Made by a program: the position numbers and the translations under genes. Of a DNA stretch of 64,000 nucleotides, positions 41,810 through 50,049 are shown one piece after another. This DNA is from JADGHX01 sp037200125 (GTDB lineage Bacteria; Pseudomonadota; Gammaproteobacteria; Steroidobacterales; Steroidobacteraceae): NCBI GenBank assembly GCA_037200125.1, contig JBBCGS010000003.1, positions 620,001 to 684,000 of the forward strand. The letters run 5' to 3'. Positions within the stretch are counted from its first letter, which is position 1, and every line of letters begins with the position of its first letter. The notes beneath the pieces are model-generated. The model made no database searches, had not been told where the DNA came from, and saw only the letters and a list, made by a program, of their open reading frames with translations.

Positions 41810-42871
41810 TCAGCGCCTCACTTCGATCACGCGGCCTCCGGCCGCCGAAACTCGCGCCGCCTCGATGAGCTCCAGCACCGCCACCGCGTCGTCCGGATTC
41901 ACCGGCGGCGCGGCGCCGTCGCGTAGCCAGGGGACCGCAAGCTCGTAGAAGCGCATGTAGTTGCCGCGCTCGGTGCGCACCGGGCGCAACCCGGTGCCAG
42001 CGCCGAGCAGTCCCCACTGCGCTTCGGGGTCTTCACCAAACCCCGGCGTGCCGGGGCCACCGCCCACGCGAAGCAGGGACTCCTGCACGTCCGCGCTCTG
42101 CTTCGTGTACGCCGCCTTCATGCCCAGCACACGCATGCGCGCACCCACCTGCGCGGCGACCGAGCTCGTCCAGAGGTGCGAGTGCACGCCACTCGCGTGC
42201 TTCAGGGCAATGAAGACATCGTCGTCGACGAGAGCGTCCGCGCGGCGACGATCGAGCTCCGCGTAGAGTTGAGTGACCGGCCCGAAAAGCAGGCGAGCCT
42301 GATCGATGAGATGCGGCCCGAGGTCGTAGAGAACCCCACCGGCGTCTTCGGGCGCACCCGACTCACGCCACACGGCCCCCGGCCGCGTCGGCCGCCAGCG
42401 ATCGAGGCGCGATTCGAAGCGAGTCACTGTGCCGAGCTCGCCGCTCGCGATGAGCCTTTGCGCAGTTAGCACCTCACCGTCCCAACGGCGATTGTGATAC
42501 GCGGTCAGCGGCACCTGCCTGCGGCGGGCTTCGGCGACGACCGCGCGGGCCTCGGCCGAAGTGGCCGCCATCGGCTTATCCACTATCACCGGGATGCCCG
42601 CCGCGATCGCGGCGTGCGCCAACGGCACGTGAAAGCGGTTGGGCGTAGTGATGACGACCAGATCGTGCCGACTCGCGTGGTCCCACACCCACTCGACAGA
42701 CTCCGCGACGTGCGCGGCCGGAAAGACTCGCGCCGCCTCCGCGCGTCGCTCGGCATTCGCCGTCACGATGGTGGCCAGCCGCAGCCCCGGTGTCGCGGCG
42801 ATCAGCGGCGCATGGAATGCGCGGCCGCCCAGACCAAACCCGACGAGCGCGACCCGCAACGCGTCCGTCAT
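41810..42871 (-). CDS. Gfo/Idh/MocA family oxidoreductase
   Basis: A 353-residue NAD(P)-dependent dehydrogenase. The Rossmann start VALVGFGLGGRAFHAPLI is at residues 7-24, the conserved lysine motif VIVDKPMAATSAEA near 95-108, and YHNRRWDGE near 125. The C-terminal half forms the alpha/beta substrate domain with LGPHLIDQARLLFG. Substrate, probably a sugar or polyol, unknown. Single gene. Confidence 0.93.
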   Translation of the reverse strand: MTDALRVALVGFGLGGRAFHAPLIAATPGLRLATIVTANAERRAEAARVFPAAHVAESVEWVWDHASRHDLVVITTPNRFHVPLAHAAIAAGIPVIVDKPMAATSAEARAVVAEARRRQVPLTAYHNRRWDGEVLTAQRLIASGELGTVTRFESRLDRWRPTRPGAVWRESGAPEDAGGVLYDLGPHLIDQARLLFGPVTQLYAELDRRRADALVDDDVFIALKHASGVHSHLWTSSVAAQVGARMRVLGMKAAYTKQSADVQESLLRVGGGPGTPGFGEDPEAQWGLLGAGTGLRPVRTERGNYMRFYELAVPWLRDGAAPPVNPDDAVAVLELIEAARVSAAGGRVIEVRR

Positions 42872-42978
42872 CGCGAATTGCCGCGAAAGATGGGTGAAAT
42901 TGCCGAGGGCATGGGTGTCATGGACCTGTCATCATTGTCATACGCCATCTCTGCACTACCTTCCGGGGAGCCGTCCAC

Positions 42979-43542
42979 ATGATCGTTCAGGGGATTCTTC
43001 ACCTGCTCACGGGTTTTGACCACCTTGCGTTCATGTTGGTCGCGCTGCTGGCGGTCGTGCGCAAACGGGATGCGAATGATGTGAGGCCACTGCGTACGGC
43101 CGTTGTGGAGTCGTTGAAGGTTGTTACGGCGTTCACGGTTGCGCACTCCGTGACGCTGACGCTCGCGGCGCTGGGTGTTGTGACGCTGGCCTCGCAGCCT
43201 GTCGAGGCGTCAATTGCCGCCACTGTATTCGTCACGGCTGTGTCGGGGTTCTGGAAGCCGACGCGCTTTCAGGGCTGGCCGTTGGCGGCCGCCTTTGGGT
43301 TGGTGCATGGGTTCGGGTTCGCGAGCGCGCTCAGCGAAATGATGGGCGGCGGCACGCGGGTCGCCTCGCTGGCGACCTTTAATCTTGGCATTGAGATCGC
43401 CCAGATTGCCGTCGCTCTCGCCCTGGTGCCGGCGCTGTATTGGCTGACGCGCCGGCCGCGCGCGGCGCGTTTTGCCGTGCCGGTGATTTCCGGGGTGGTA
43501 GCGCTCGTGGCGGCGAGCTGGATGATCGAGCGCATCGCCTGA
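42979..43542 (+). CDS. HupE/UreJ-type membrane protein, possible nickel permease
   Basis: A 187-residue membrane protein with about six helices. The HupE/UreJ_2 hallmarks are GFDHLAFML near residue 12, FTVAHSVTLTLAALG near 55 and GLVHGFGFASAL near 105, with histidines inside helices suited to metal transport. Many relatives carry an extra N-terminal exported domain that is absent here; ATG 42979 starts directly at the core. It is convergent with the urease accessory genes, and a nickel role fits that context, but it is inferred. Confidence 0.8.
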   Translation: MIVQGILHLLTGFDHLAFMLVALLAVVRKRDANDVRPLRTAVVESLKVVTAFTVAHSVTLTLAALGVVTLASQPVEASIAATVFVTAVSGFWKPTRFQGWPLAAAFGLVHGFGFASALSEMMGGGTRVASLATFNLGIEIAQIAVALALVPALYWLTRRPRAARFAVPVISGVVALVAASWMIERIA

Positions 43543-43557
43543 CCGAAGAGCATGAGG

Positions 43558-43622
43558 GTGCGCGACACGTCGCGCACCAAGCTCGCAGCGCCGCCAGTTC
43601 GCTGAGGCGGCGCTGCGAGCTT
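43558..43622. terminator. Two strong hairpins between HupE/UreJ and ureG
   Basis: GTGCGCGAC/GTCGCGCAC (43558-43577) is a 9-bp stem with a 2-base loop, followed by a perfect 17-bp stem 43579-43595 / 43606-43622 with a 10-base loop. They lie between convergent genes and probably terminate both. Confidence 0.75.
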
Positions 43623-43679
43623 CCTGTCTAGCGGCGGCGGGCGCATCCGCAACGAGTCATGGGTCGACCCTGTCGAAAG

Positions 43680-44345
43680 TCAGGCCGTCGGCAGCATGCC
43701 TTCGCGCCGGATGAACTCGACCACCTGGTCGAGCCCCTGCCCCGTCTTGAGGTTGGTGAACACGAACGGCCGCTCGCCGCGCATCTTCTTCGCGTCGCGC
43801 TCCATCACTTCGAGCGATGCGCCGACGTACGGCGCGAGATCGATCTTGTTGATGATGAGGAGGTCCGAGCGCGTGATGCCGGGCCCGCCCTTGCGGGGAA
43901 TCTTGTCGCCGGCGGCCACGTCGATCACGTAGATCGTGAGATCGGACAGCTCCGGACTGAAGGTCGCCGCGAGATTGTCGCCGCCACTCTCGACGATGAT
44001 CAGGTCGAGGTCGGTGAAGAGGGCCGACAGCTCCGCGATGGCCGCGAGATTCATCGACGCGTCCTCGCGGATCGCGGTGTGCGGGCAGCCGCCGGTCTCG
44101 ACGCCCCGGATGCGATCCGGCGTGAGCGCGTGGCTGCGGATCAGGAACTCCGCGTCCTCGCGCGTGTAGATGTCGTTCGTTACGACCGCGATCTCGTGCG
44201 AATCACGCATGCGCTTGCAGAGCGCGTCGACGAGCGCCGTCTTGCCGGAGCCAACCGGGCCGCCCACACCGACTCGCAGAGTCTCCTTGCGGGACGTCGC
44301 GACATTCTTCGGGGTGGTGGTGGGATGGGTGACGACCGTTGCCAT
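43680..44345 (-). CDS. ureG: Urease accessory GTPase UreG
   Basis: A 221-residue SIMIBI-class GTPase that delivers nickel to urease within the UreDFG complex. P-loop GPVGSGKTALVDAL is near residue 30, followed by NDIYTREDAEFL and the metal-binding GCPHTAIREDASMN. Last gene of the ureDABC-E-F-G set, 57 bp after ureF. Confidence 0.97.
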   Translation of the reverse strand: MATVVTHPTTTPKNVATSRKETLRVGVGGPVGSGKTALVDALCKRMRDSHEIAVVTNDIYTREDAEFLIRSHALTPDRIRGVETGGCPHTAIREDASMNLAAIAELSALFTDLDLIIVESGGDNLAATFSPELSDLTIYVIDVAAGDKIPRKGGPGITRSDLLIINKIDLAPYVGASLEVMERDAKKMRGERPFVFTNLKTGQGLDQVVEFIRREGMLPTA

Positions 44346-44402
44346 GACGTTGCCTCAGTGTTGCTGGTTCTCACGTCGGAGCGCGGTGCCCGACGCGGAC
44401 GA

Positions 44403-45101
44403 TCAGCTTCGAAATAGTCTCGTGTACTGTGTTTCGTGCGCGGCGCTCGCGATGAGGTGCATCGGCGCGGAGCTGCCGATGTGCTCGTCTTCCAGCGCCG
44501 CCGCGTCCTGCGCGATGCGGGGGATTTGCGCGATCAGCGCGTCGAGCATGCGCTGGCCGGCGGACTGGCCCAGCGGCACGGCTTTCACCGCGGCGAGAAC
44601 CTGATTCTCCGCCCACGTCCACAGGTAGCCCCACGCGCATTGATCCGCGCCGACGCGCCAGTGCGTGCAGCCGAGCGCGAAGAGCGTGGCGAACGTCGCG
44701 TCCTGCCGTGTTTGCCATTCGCGCGCGTGCGGCACGCTGGCCTCGGCGAGCACTTTCGCGAGCGAGCGGCCGAGATGGCGATCTTCCGCGCGAAGCTCGG
44801 ACGTTTCGCGGGATGCGACGAGGAAGCGGCTCCAGCGATCGACCGTCTCGGTGTCGTTCGATGACCACGCATCGTGCAGGCGGCGAAGTACGGGCACGTC
44901 GAGCGTGCCCACCGATGCGCCCAGCAGGCCGGCGATCCAGCTTAGCGCGCTCGCCTCATCGCGGACCCAAGCGGCTTCGATCGCGTACTCGAGGCCCTGC
45001 GAGAAGTTGTATCCGCCGATCGGCAGTGCGGGGCTGACGAGTTGCAGCAGCCTCAGCAGCGCCGGGGCCGGTAGCTCGGGGTTAGTGTTTGGAGTCGTCA
45101 T
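44403..45101 (-). CDS. ureF: Urease accessory protein UreF
   Basis: A 232-residue helical protein that gates nickel transfer from UreG to urease through UreD. LLQLVSPALPIGGYNFSQGLEYAIE and the C-terminal stretch PLGQSAGQRML are typical. ATG 45101 gives the normal N-terminus and overlaps ureE by 20 bp. Confidence 0.95.
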   Translation of the reverse strand: MTTPNTNPELPAPALLRLLQLVSPALPIGGYNFSQGLEYAIEAAWVRDEASALSWIAGLLGASVGTLDVPVLRRLHDAWSSNDTETVDRWSRFLVASRETSELRAEDRHLGRSLAKVLAEASVPHAREWQTRQDATFATLFALGCTHWRVGADQCAWGYLWTWAENQVLAAVKAVPLGQSAGQRMLDALIAQIPRIAQDAAALEDEHIGSSAPMHLIASAAHETQYTRLFRS

Positions 45102-45678
45102 GCGTGCGATCGAGAAAAACGCCGAAGCCCTGGCCGGCCGCGTGGCCGGCTTCGTGCGAGTGAGCGTGCGTGTGGCCGTGAGCATCCTGATGGTCGTGGG
45201 AATGACCGTGCTCGTGATCGCCGCCGTGCCCATGCGAATGCGAGTGGCCGTAAGCACCGCCTTCCGGCTCGAACGGCGCCTGCTCGACGACCACACTCAG
45301 ACCGAGCCCGCGCACCATGTCATCGAGCACATGATCGTGCCCATAACGCAGCCAGCCATTGCCGATCTCCACCGGCACGTGCCGATTGCCCAGGTGATAT
45401 CCGGCCCGCGCGAGACGCGTCGCATCCGAGTCGCGTACCGTCGAAACCGTTTCGAGCGCCGCAACCACCTCGACCACGGTCCCATCATCCGCGAGCAGCA
45501 GATCGCCACCGCGCAGAACGATGCCTCGTTCGAGAAACAACCCGACTTCCAGGCCCGATGCCAGTCGCGCTCGCAAGCGGCTCTTCTGCCGCAGCTCAAA
45601 GGGCAACACGAGTTGCTCAGCGGCGGGCGATGCCGCGTTCGAAGCGGAAGCGTTCAGGCGTTGTCTTACTGTGAGCAT
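45082..45678 (-). CDS. ureE: Urease accessory metallochaperone UreE, His-rich tail
   Basis: A 198-residue nickel chaperone. The N-terminal domain (about 1-75; RQRLNAS, LPFELRQKSRLRARL, GLEVGLFLERG) and the metal-binding domain with GYHLGNRHVPVEI are clear. The tail from about residue 145 has 17 histidines, mostly as His-Gly/His-Ser pairs alternating with Asp, so it should bind several nickel ions. ATG 45678 has AGGAG upstream. A structured repeat fills the gap from ureC. Confidence 0.95.
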   Translation of the reverse strand: MLTVRQRLNASASNAASPAAEQLVLPFELRQKSRLRARLASGLEVGLFLERGIVLRGGDLLLADDGTVVEVVAALETVSTVRDSDATRLARAGYHLGNRHVPVEIGNGWLRYGHDHVLDDMVRGLGLSVVVEQAPFEPEGGAYGHSHSHGHGGDHEHGHSHDHQDAHGHTHAHSHEAGHAAGQGFGVFLDRTHDDSKH

Positions 45679-45698
45679 TGGGCTCCTGCGGGCTCTGT

Positions 45699-45807
45699 GC
45701 CCGGGCGTGGCTACGTGCCCCGACAGGCGACAAAAACCACGCATCTTGTCTCCGGCAACCGTATAGAGGGTCTCGAAAAAATCGTCAGGAGACGATTTTT
45801 TCCAATC
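45699..45807 (-). repeat. Two-hairpin urea-cluster module, copy 3
   Basis: A 109-bp divergent copy of the module at 49082 and 49218, filling the ureC-ureE gap. Hairpin 1 keeps a 12-bp stem and the TCCT loop (minus strand), with a G-C pair changed to A-T on both sides. Hairpin 2 keeps one paired change but has three mismatches. Confidence 0.8.
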
Positions 45808-45810
45808 AAC

Positions 45811-47514
45811 TCAGAACAGAAAGTATCGCTGCGTCATCGGCAACGTCTTTGCCGGCTCGCACGTGAGCAACTGTCCATCCGCCCGCACCTCGTAGGTCTG
45901 CGGGTCGACCTCGATCTTCGGCATGTAGTCGTTGAGCAGCAGGTCCTTCTTGCCGACGGTGCGAGTGCCCTTCACCGCAACCAGCCGCTTCCGCAGCCCG
46001 AGCCGGCTCGCCATGTTGTTCGCAAGCCCGGCCTGCGAAACGAAACTCACCGAGGTCGCCGCCCGCGCGCCACCGAGCGCGCCGAACATGCGACGGTAGT
46101 GCACGGGCTGCGGCGTCGGGATCGACGCATTCGGGTCGCCCATGGGCGCGGCGACGATCATGCCGCCCTTGATGATCATCGAGGGTTTCACACCAAAGAA
46201 CGCCGGCCGCCACAGCACGATGTCCGCGAGCTTGTCGAACTCGATCGAGCCGACTTCGTGCGCGATGCCATGCGTAAGCGCCGGATTGATCGTGCACTTC
46301 GCGATATAGCGTCGCACGCGGAAGTTGTCGTTGCGCGAAGAGTCCTGCGGCAGCGGCCCCCGCTGCACCTTCATCTTGTGCGCGGTCTGCCACGTGCGCG
46401 TGAATACCTCGCCCACGCGGCCCATCGCCTGCGAGTCGGAGGAGATCATCGAGAACGCGCCGAGATCGTGCAGGATATCTTCGGCGGCGATCGTTTCGCG
46501 GCGGATGCGCGACTCCGCGAACGCGACGTCCTCCGCGATGCCGGGGTCGAGGTGATGGCAGACCATGAGCATGTCGAGATGCTCATCCACCGTGTTCACC
46601 GTGTAGGGGCGTGTGGGATTCGTCGACGACGGCAGCACGTTCCGCTCGCCGCACGCCTTGATGATGTCGGGGGCGTGGCCGCCGCCGGCGCCCTCCGTGT
46701 GATACGTGTGGATCGAGCGGCCCTTGAACGCGGCGAGCGTGTCTTCGATGAAGCCGCACTCGTTCAGCGTATCCGTGTGGATCGCGACCTGGATGTCGTG
46801 CTGATCCGCCACCGAGAGACAATTGTCGATCGCCGCGGGCGTCGTGCCCCAATCTTCGTGCAGCTTCAGGCCCATGACACCGGCGACAACCTGTTCGTGC
46901 AGCGCTTCGGGCAGGCTCGCGTTGCCCTTGCCGAGCAGGCCGAAGTTGATCGGCAGCTCTTCGAGCGCCTGGTACATGCGCGCGATATGCCACGGGCCGG
47001 GCGTGCAGGTCGTCGCGGTCGTGCCCGCCGCCGGGCCGGTGCCGCCACCGATCATCGTGGTGACGCCGGACATCATGGCGTCCTCCACCTGCTGCGGGCA
47101 GATGAAGTGGATGTGCGAATCGATGCCGCCGGCCGTCGCGATGAGGCCCTCGCCCGCGATGATCTCCGTGCCGGGGCCGATCACGATGTTCACGCCCGGC
47201 TGCACATCGGGATTGCCCGCCTTGCCGATCGCCGAAATGCGCCCGTTCTTCAGCCCGATGTCGGCCTTGGCGATACCCCAGTAGTCGAGGATCACAGCGT
47301 TCGTGATGACGGTGTCCGCGGCGATGTCCGAAGTGGCCTGGCCCTGCCCCATGCCATCGCGGATCACCTTGCCGCCGCCGAACTTCACTTCCTCGCCGTA
47401 GATCGTGCAATCGCGCTCGATCTCGATCCAGAGCTCCGTGTCGGCGAGGCGCACGCGGTCCCCCACCGTGGGACCGAACATCTCGGCATAAGCGCGGCGT
47501 TCGATGCGGCTCAT
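45811..47514 (-). CDS. ureC: Urease alpha subunit
   Basis: The 567-residue catalytic subunit that hydrolyses urea to ammonia and carbamate at a dinuclear nickel site. Metal-site elements are intact: HIHFICPQQ (about 134-142), the carbamylated lysine in GLKLHEDWG (about 217), HTDTLNE, HTEGAGGGHAPD and the mobile-flap CHHLDP. The start overlaps ureB by 4 bp (ATGA). A 132-bp gap with a repeat module precedes ureE. Confidence 0.98.
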   Translation of the reverse strand: MSRIERRAYAEMFGPTVGDRVRLADTELWIEIERDCTIYGEEVKFGGGKVIRDGMGQGQATSDIAADTVITNAVILDYWGIAKADIGLKNGRISAIGKAGNPDVQPGVNIVIGPGTEIIAGEGLIATAGGIDSHIHFICPQQVEDAMMSGVTTMIGGGTGPAAGTTATTCTPGPWHIARMYQALEELPINFGLLGKGNASLPEALHEQVVAGVMGLKLHEDWGTTPAAIDNCLSVADQHDIQVAIHTDTLNECGFIEDTLAAFKGRSIHTYHTEGAGGGHAPDIIKACGERNVLPSSTNPTRPYTVNTVDEHLDMLMVCHHLDPGIAEDVAFAESRIRRETIAAEDILHDLGAFSMISSDSQAMGRVGEVFTRTWQTAHKMKVQRGPLPQDSSRNDNFRVRRYIAKCTINPALTHGIAHEVGSIEFDKLADIVLWRPAFFGVKPSMIIKGGMIVAAPMGDPNASIPTPQPVHYRRMFGALGGARAATSVSFVSQAGLANNMASRLGLRKRLVAVKGTRTVGKKDLLLNDYMPKIEVDPQTYEVRADGQLLTCEPAKTLPMTQRYFLF

Positions 47515-47816
47515 AGCTTGCCCATCACGAGGCCGCGAAACCCGAACACTTTCCGCGCGCCCTGGTAGCGCACGAGATCGACGTCGCGCTCCTGGCCGGG
47601 CTCGAAGCGCACCGCCGTTCCGGCGGGGATGTCGAGCCGGAAGCCGCGCGCCCTGGCGCGATCGAAGCGCAGCGCTTCATTGGTCTCGAAGAAGTGATAG
47701 TGCGAGCCGACCTGGATCGGCCGGTCGCCCGTGTTCGCGACCCGCACCGTGACCTTCTCGTAGCCCACGTTGAGCTCGATCTCGCCCGGAACGGTTTCCA
47801 TCTCGCCTGGAATCAT
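47511..47816 (-). CDS. ureB: Urease beta subunit
   Basis: A 101-residue structural subunit. VGSHYHFFETNEAL, the FDRARARGFRLDIPAGTAVR block and the C-terminal RKVFGFRGLVMG are diagnostic. Lies between ureA (16-bp gap) and ureC (ATGA overlap). Confidence 0.97.
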   Translation of the reverse strand: MIPGEMETVPGEIELNVGYEKVTVRVANTGDRPIQVGSHYHFFETNEALRFDRARARGFRLDIPAGTAVRFEPGQERDVDLVRYQGARKVFGFRGLVMGKL

Positions 47817-47832
47817 CTGCGGCTCCGGATCG

Positions 47833-48135
47833 TCAGGGAATGGGGTGATGCACGGTGACGAGCTTCGTGCCGTCGGGGAACGTCGCTTCGACCTGCACTT
47901 CCGGAATCATTTCCGGGATGCCGTCCATCACGTCGTCACGCGTGAGGAGGGTCGCGCCGAAACTCATGAGCTCCGCGACGGTGCGGCCGTCGCGCGCGCC
48001 CTCCATCACCGCGGCGGTGATGAGCGCGATCGCTTCGGGATAGTTGAGCTTCAGGCCGCGCGCCTTTCTCCGCTCCGCCACCAGCGCGGCGGTGAAGATC
48101 AGCAGCTTGTCCTTCTCGCGGGGACTCAGTTCCAT
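47833..48135 (-). CDS. ureA: Urease gamma subunit
   Basis: A 100-residue structural subunit starting MELSPREKDKLLIFTAAL; LKLNYPEAIALI and the C-terminal VTVHHPIP are typical. ATG 48135 is chosen; the longer frame is not UreA-like. ureD ends 13 bp upstream. Confidence 0.97.
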   Translation of the reverse strand: MELSPREKDKLLIFTAALVAERRKARGLKLNYPEAIALITAAVMEGARDGRTVAELMSFGATLLTRDDVMDGIPEMIPEVQVEATFPDGTKLVTVHHPIP

Positions 48136-48148
48136 AGTCGGTGCTATC

Positions 48149-49060
48149 TCAGGTTGACCAGATGCGCGGCGGCGTGGCCGCACGGCCGGCGATCGGCGGA
48201 CGGATGAGGGACCAGATGGATGCCAGCGCCCGTCGCACAGCGTCGGCCTGCGAGCCGATGGCGCGGCAGACGAGAACGCCGTCGACCTTCGTGCAGGCGA
48301 CCTGCGCGCCGGTCGATTCCCGGGCCGAGGCGTGCGAAGCGTCGCGCCCGCAAGAACTGGGAGCGGCGGTGGCCGTGGCGGTTCCAGCGCCCGCAATCAG
48401 CGAGACCGTGCGCGCCAGCTCCAGCAGTGCTTGGTCGGCAGGATACGCGAACATCGTGCCCATCGCGGTGTGCCCCGCGAGGCCGAAGCGTGAATGCATG
48501 GAGTCGCTCGCGCCATCGAGGCGCAGGTGATCCAGCACGAGCGGCACATCGTTCAACCACAGCTCAAAATCCTGGTGCGCGCGGCCGCTCGAGTACAGCA
48601 GGCCGCTCGCCGGACGTCCGTAACACACGATCTCCCACCCGATGAATTTCGAACGTTCGCTCAAGCGAACGCGTGTGGCGATGTTCGCACAGGCGTCAGG
48701 GAAAAGGATTGTCTCCTGCGGGAGCCATTCGAACGTCGCCGCATCCAGAACGATTTCCTGTAACTGGCGTGCAACACGCCCGTCGGTTCGATAGAACTTT
48801 GTCGCGGATGGCGTCGTGATGAGCGCGTGCGCCCCATCCCGCACCTGAGCACGCAGCTCGAGCGTGTCGCCGCCCACCACGCCGCCCGGCGGATGAACGA
48901 GATACACGTGGCAGACGTCACCTTCCGGATAGAACGGCCGCTGCACGACGAGCGGCCCCTCGTGCGAGCGGCGCGCGAGCACGGTTCGCGTGCCTTGCAC
49001 GGCGAACTCGAGATCGAGACGGGCAAGCCAGCCGGCGGGGGTGTCGATGCTCGCGTTCAG
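48149..49060 (-). CDS. ureD: Urease accessory protein UreD, probable CTG start
   Basis: The nickel-insertion scaffold that binds apo-urease and UreF. VQRPFYPEGDVCHVYLVHPPGG and VGGDTLEL are strongly conserved. No ATG, GTG or TTG lies near the natural N-terminus. CTG 49060 has a perfect GGAGG 7 bp upstream and gives 303 residues, a normal size. The only canonical alternative is GTG 49126, which lies in the loop of a hairpin of the adjacent repeat and would add 22 unrelated residues. First gene of the urease set. Confidence 0.92.
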   Translation of the reverse strand: MNASIDTPAGWLARLDLEFAVQGTRTVLARRSHEGPLVVQRPFYPEGDVCHVYLVHPPGGVVGGDTLELRAQVRDGAHALITTPSATKFYRTDGRVARQLQEIVLDAATFEWLPQETILFPDACANIATRVRLSERSKFIGWEIVCYGRPASGLLYSSGRAHQDFELWLNDVPLVLDHLRLDGASDSMHSRFGLAGHTAMGTMFAYPADQALLELARTVSLIAGAGTATATAAPSSCGRDASHASARESTGAQVACTKVDGVLVCRAIGSQADAVRRALASIWSLIRPPIAGRAATPPRIWST

Positions 49061-49081
49061 CCGTATGCCTCCACTCAGACG

Positions 49082-49191
49082 CCGGCCCGGGCGTAGCCAC
49101 GCGTCAGCGCAGGCGGCAAAAACCACGCTTTTTGCCGCCGTAAACGAAGCCGATATCCGAGAAAATCGTCAGGAGACGATTTTCTCCAATC
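49082..49191 (-). repeat. Two-hairpin urea-cluster module, copy 1
   Basis: 110-bp unit almost identical to copy 2 (two base differences). Hairpin 1: 12-bp perfect stem 49159-49170 / 49175-49186 with a 4-base loop. Hairpin 2: 11-bp perfect stem 49112-49122 / 49129-49139 with loop CCACGC on the plus strand. It reaches to just upstream of ureD. Confidence 0.92.
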
Positions 49192-49217
49192 AATCAGAGC
49201 CGCGCGTGCCACAGCCA

Positions 49218-49327
49218 CCGGCCCGGGCGTAGCCACGCGTCAGCGCAGGCGGCAAAAACCACGCTTTTTGCCGCCGTAAACGAAGCTAATATCCGAGAAA
49301 ATCGTCAGGAGACGATTTTCTCCAATC
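49218..49327 (-). repeat. Two-hairpin urea-cluster module, copy 2
   Basis: Direct repeat of copy 1 at a 136-bp period, 108 of 110 bases the same. In gene direction it begins immediately at the urtE stop codon. Both perfect stems are kept. Confidence 0.92.
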
Positions 49328-50049
49328 TAAACAGTAAGGTGATGACGTACCAGATCGTCGGTGAGCTCCGCAATAGCCCCCCCGACAACAAATCGACCCT
49401 TGTCGAGCACCCGGAACTGGCTGGCGACGCGACGCGCGAACGGCAGCTTCTGCTCGACCAGCAGCACCGTGAGGCCATGATCCTTGTTCAGCCTCAGGAT
49501 GACATCACCGATCTCGTGGACGATGTTCGGCTGAATACCTTCGCAGGGCTCGTCGAGAATGAGCAGGCGCGGCTCGATCAGCAGCGCGCGCGCGATCGCC
49601 AGCTGCTGTTGCTGCCCGCCGGAAAGGTCGCCACCCCGCCGCCGGAGCATCTTCTTCAGCACCGGAAACATCTCGTAGAGGTGCTCGGGAACGCCCTTGG
49701 AAGGCGTGCGTCGCACGCCCAGCCCGATCCGCAGGTTCTCTTCGACGGACAGCTGCGCAAAGATTTCGCGCCCCTGCGGCACATAGCCGATCCCCAAGCG
49801 CGAGCGCTGCTCGGCCGCGACGGAGCGAAGATCGGTGCCGTCGTACACGATCGCGCCGGACTTCGCATTCACGAGGCCCATCACACAGCGGAGCATCGTG
49901 GTCTTGCCCATGCCGTTGCGGCCCATGAGACACGTGACGGAGCCCTTCGGGATCTCCATCGAGATGTCCCAGAGCGTGTGGCTGCCGCCGTAAAACTGTT
50001 CGAGATTCCTGATCGATAGCATGCTGACCTGATCCTGACCCGCGCTCAT
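49327..50049 (-). CDS. urtE: Urea ABC transporter ATPase UrtE
   Basis: A 240-residue ABC ATPase of the branched-chain amino acid (LivF) type. Walker A GRNGMGKTT, signature LSGGQQQQLAIARAL and Walker B LLILDEPCEGI are intact. The start overlaps urtD by 4 bp. It pairs with UrtD to drive UrtBC. Last gene of urtABCDE, followed by repeats and then ureD. Confidence 0.95.
   Translation of the reverse strand: MSAGQDQVSMLSIRNLEQFYGGSHTLWDISMEIPKGSVTCLMGRNGMGKTTMLRCVMGLVNAKSGAIVYDGTDLRSVAAEQRSRLGIGYVPQGREIFAQLSVEENLRIGLGVRRTPSKGVPEHLYEMFPVLKKMLRRRGGDLSGGQQQQLAIARALLIEPRLLILDEPCEGIQPNIVHEIGDVILRLNKDHGLTVLLVEQKLPFARRVASQFRVLDKGRFVVGGAIAELTDDLVRHHLTV

Noticed and set aside
44665..47568. 967-codon plus-strand ORF
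   Set aside because: It is antisense to ureF, ureE and ureC, all with conserved catalytic motifs; composition is Arg/His-rich and shows no domain. GC-driven shadow.
49082..49327. Guanidine-II (mini-ykkC) or NiCo riboswitch in the urea repeats
   Set aside because: The loops are TCCT and GCGTGG in transcript sense, not the ACGR loops of guanidine-II, and there is no four-way junction as in NiCo.
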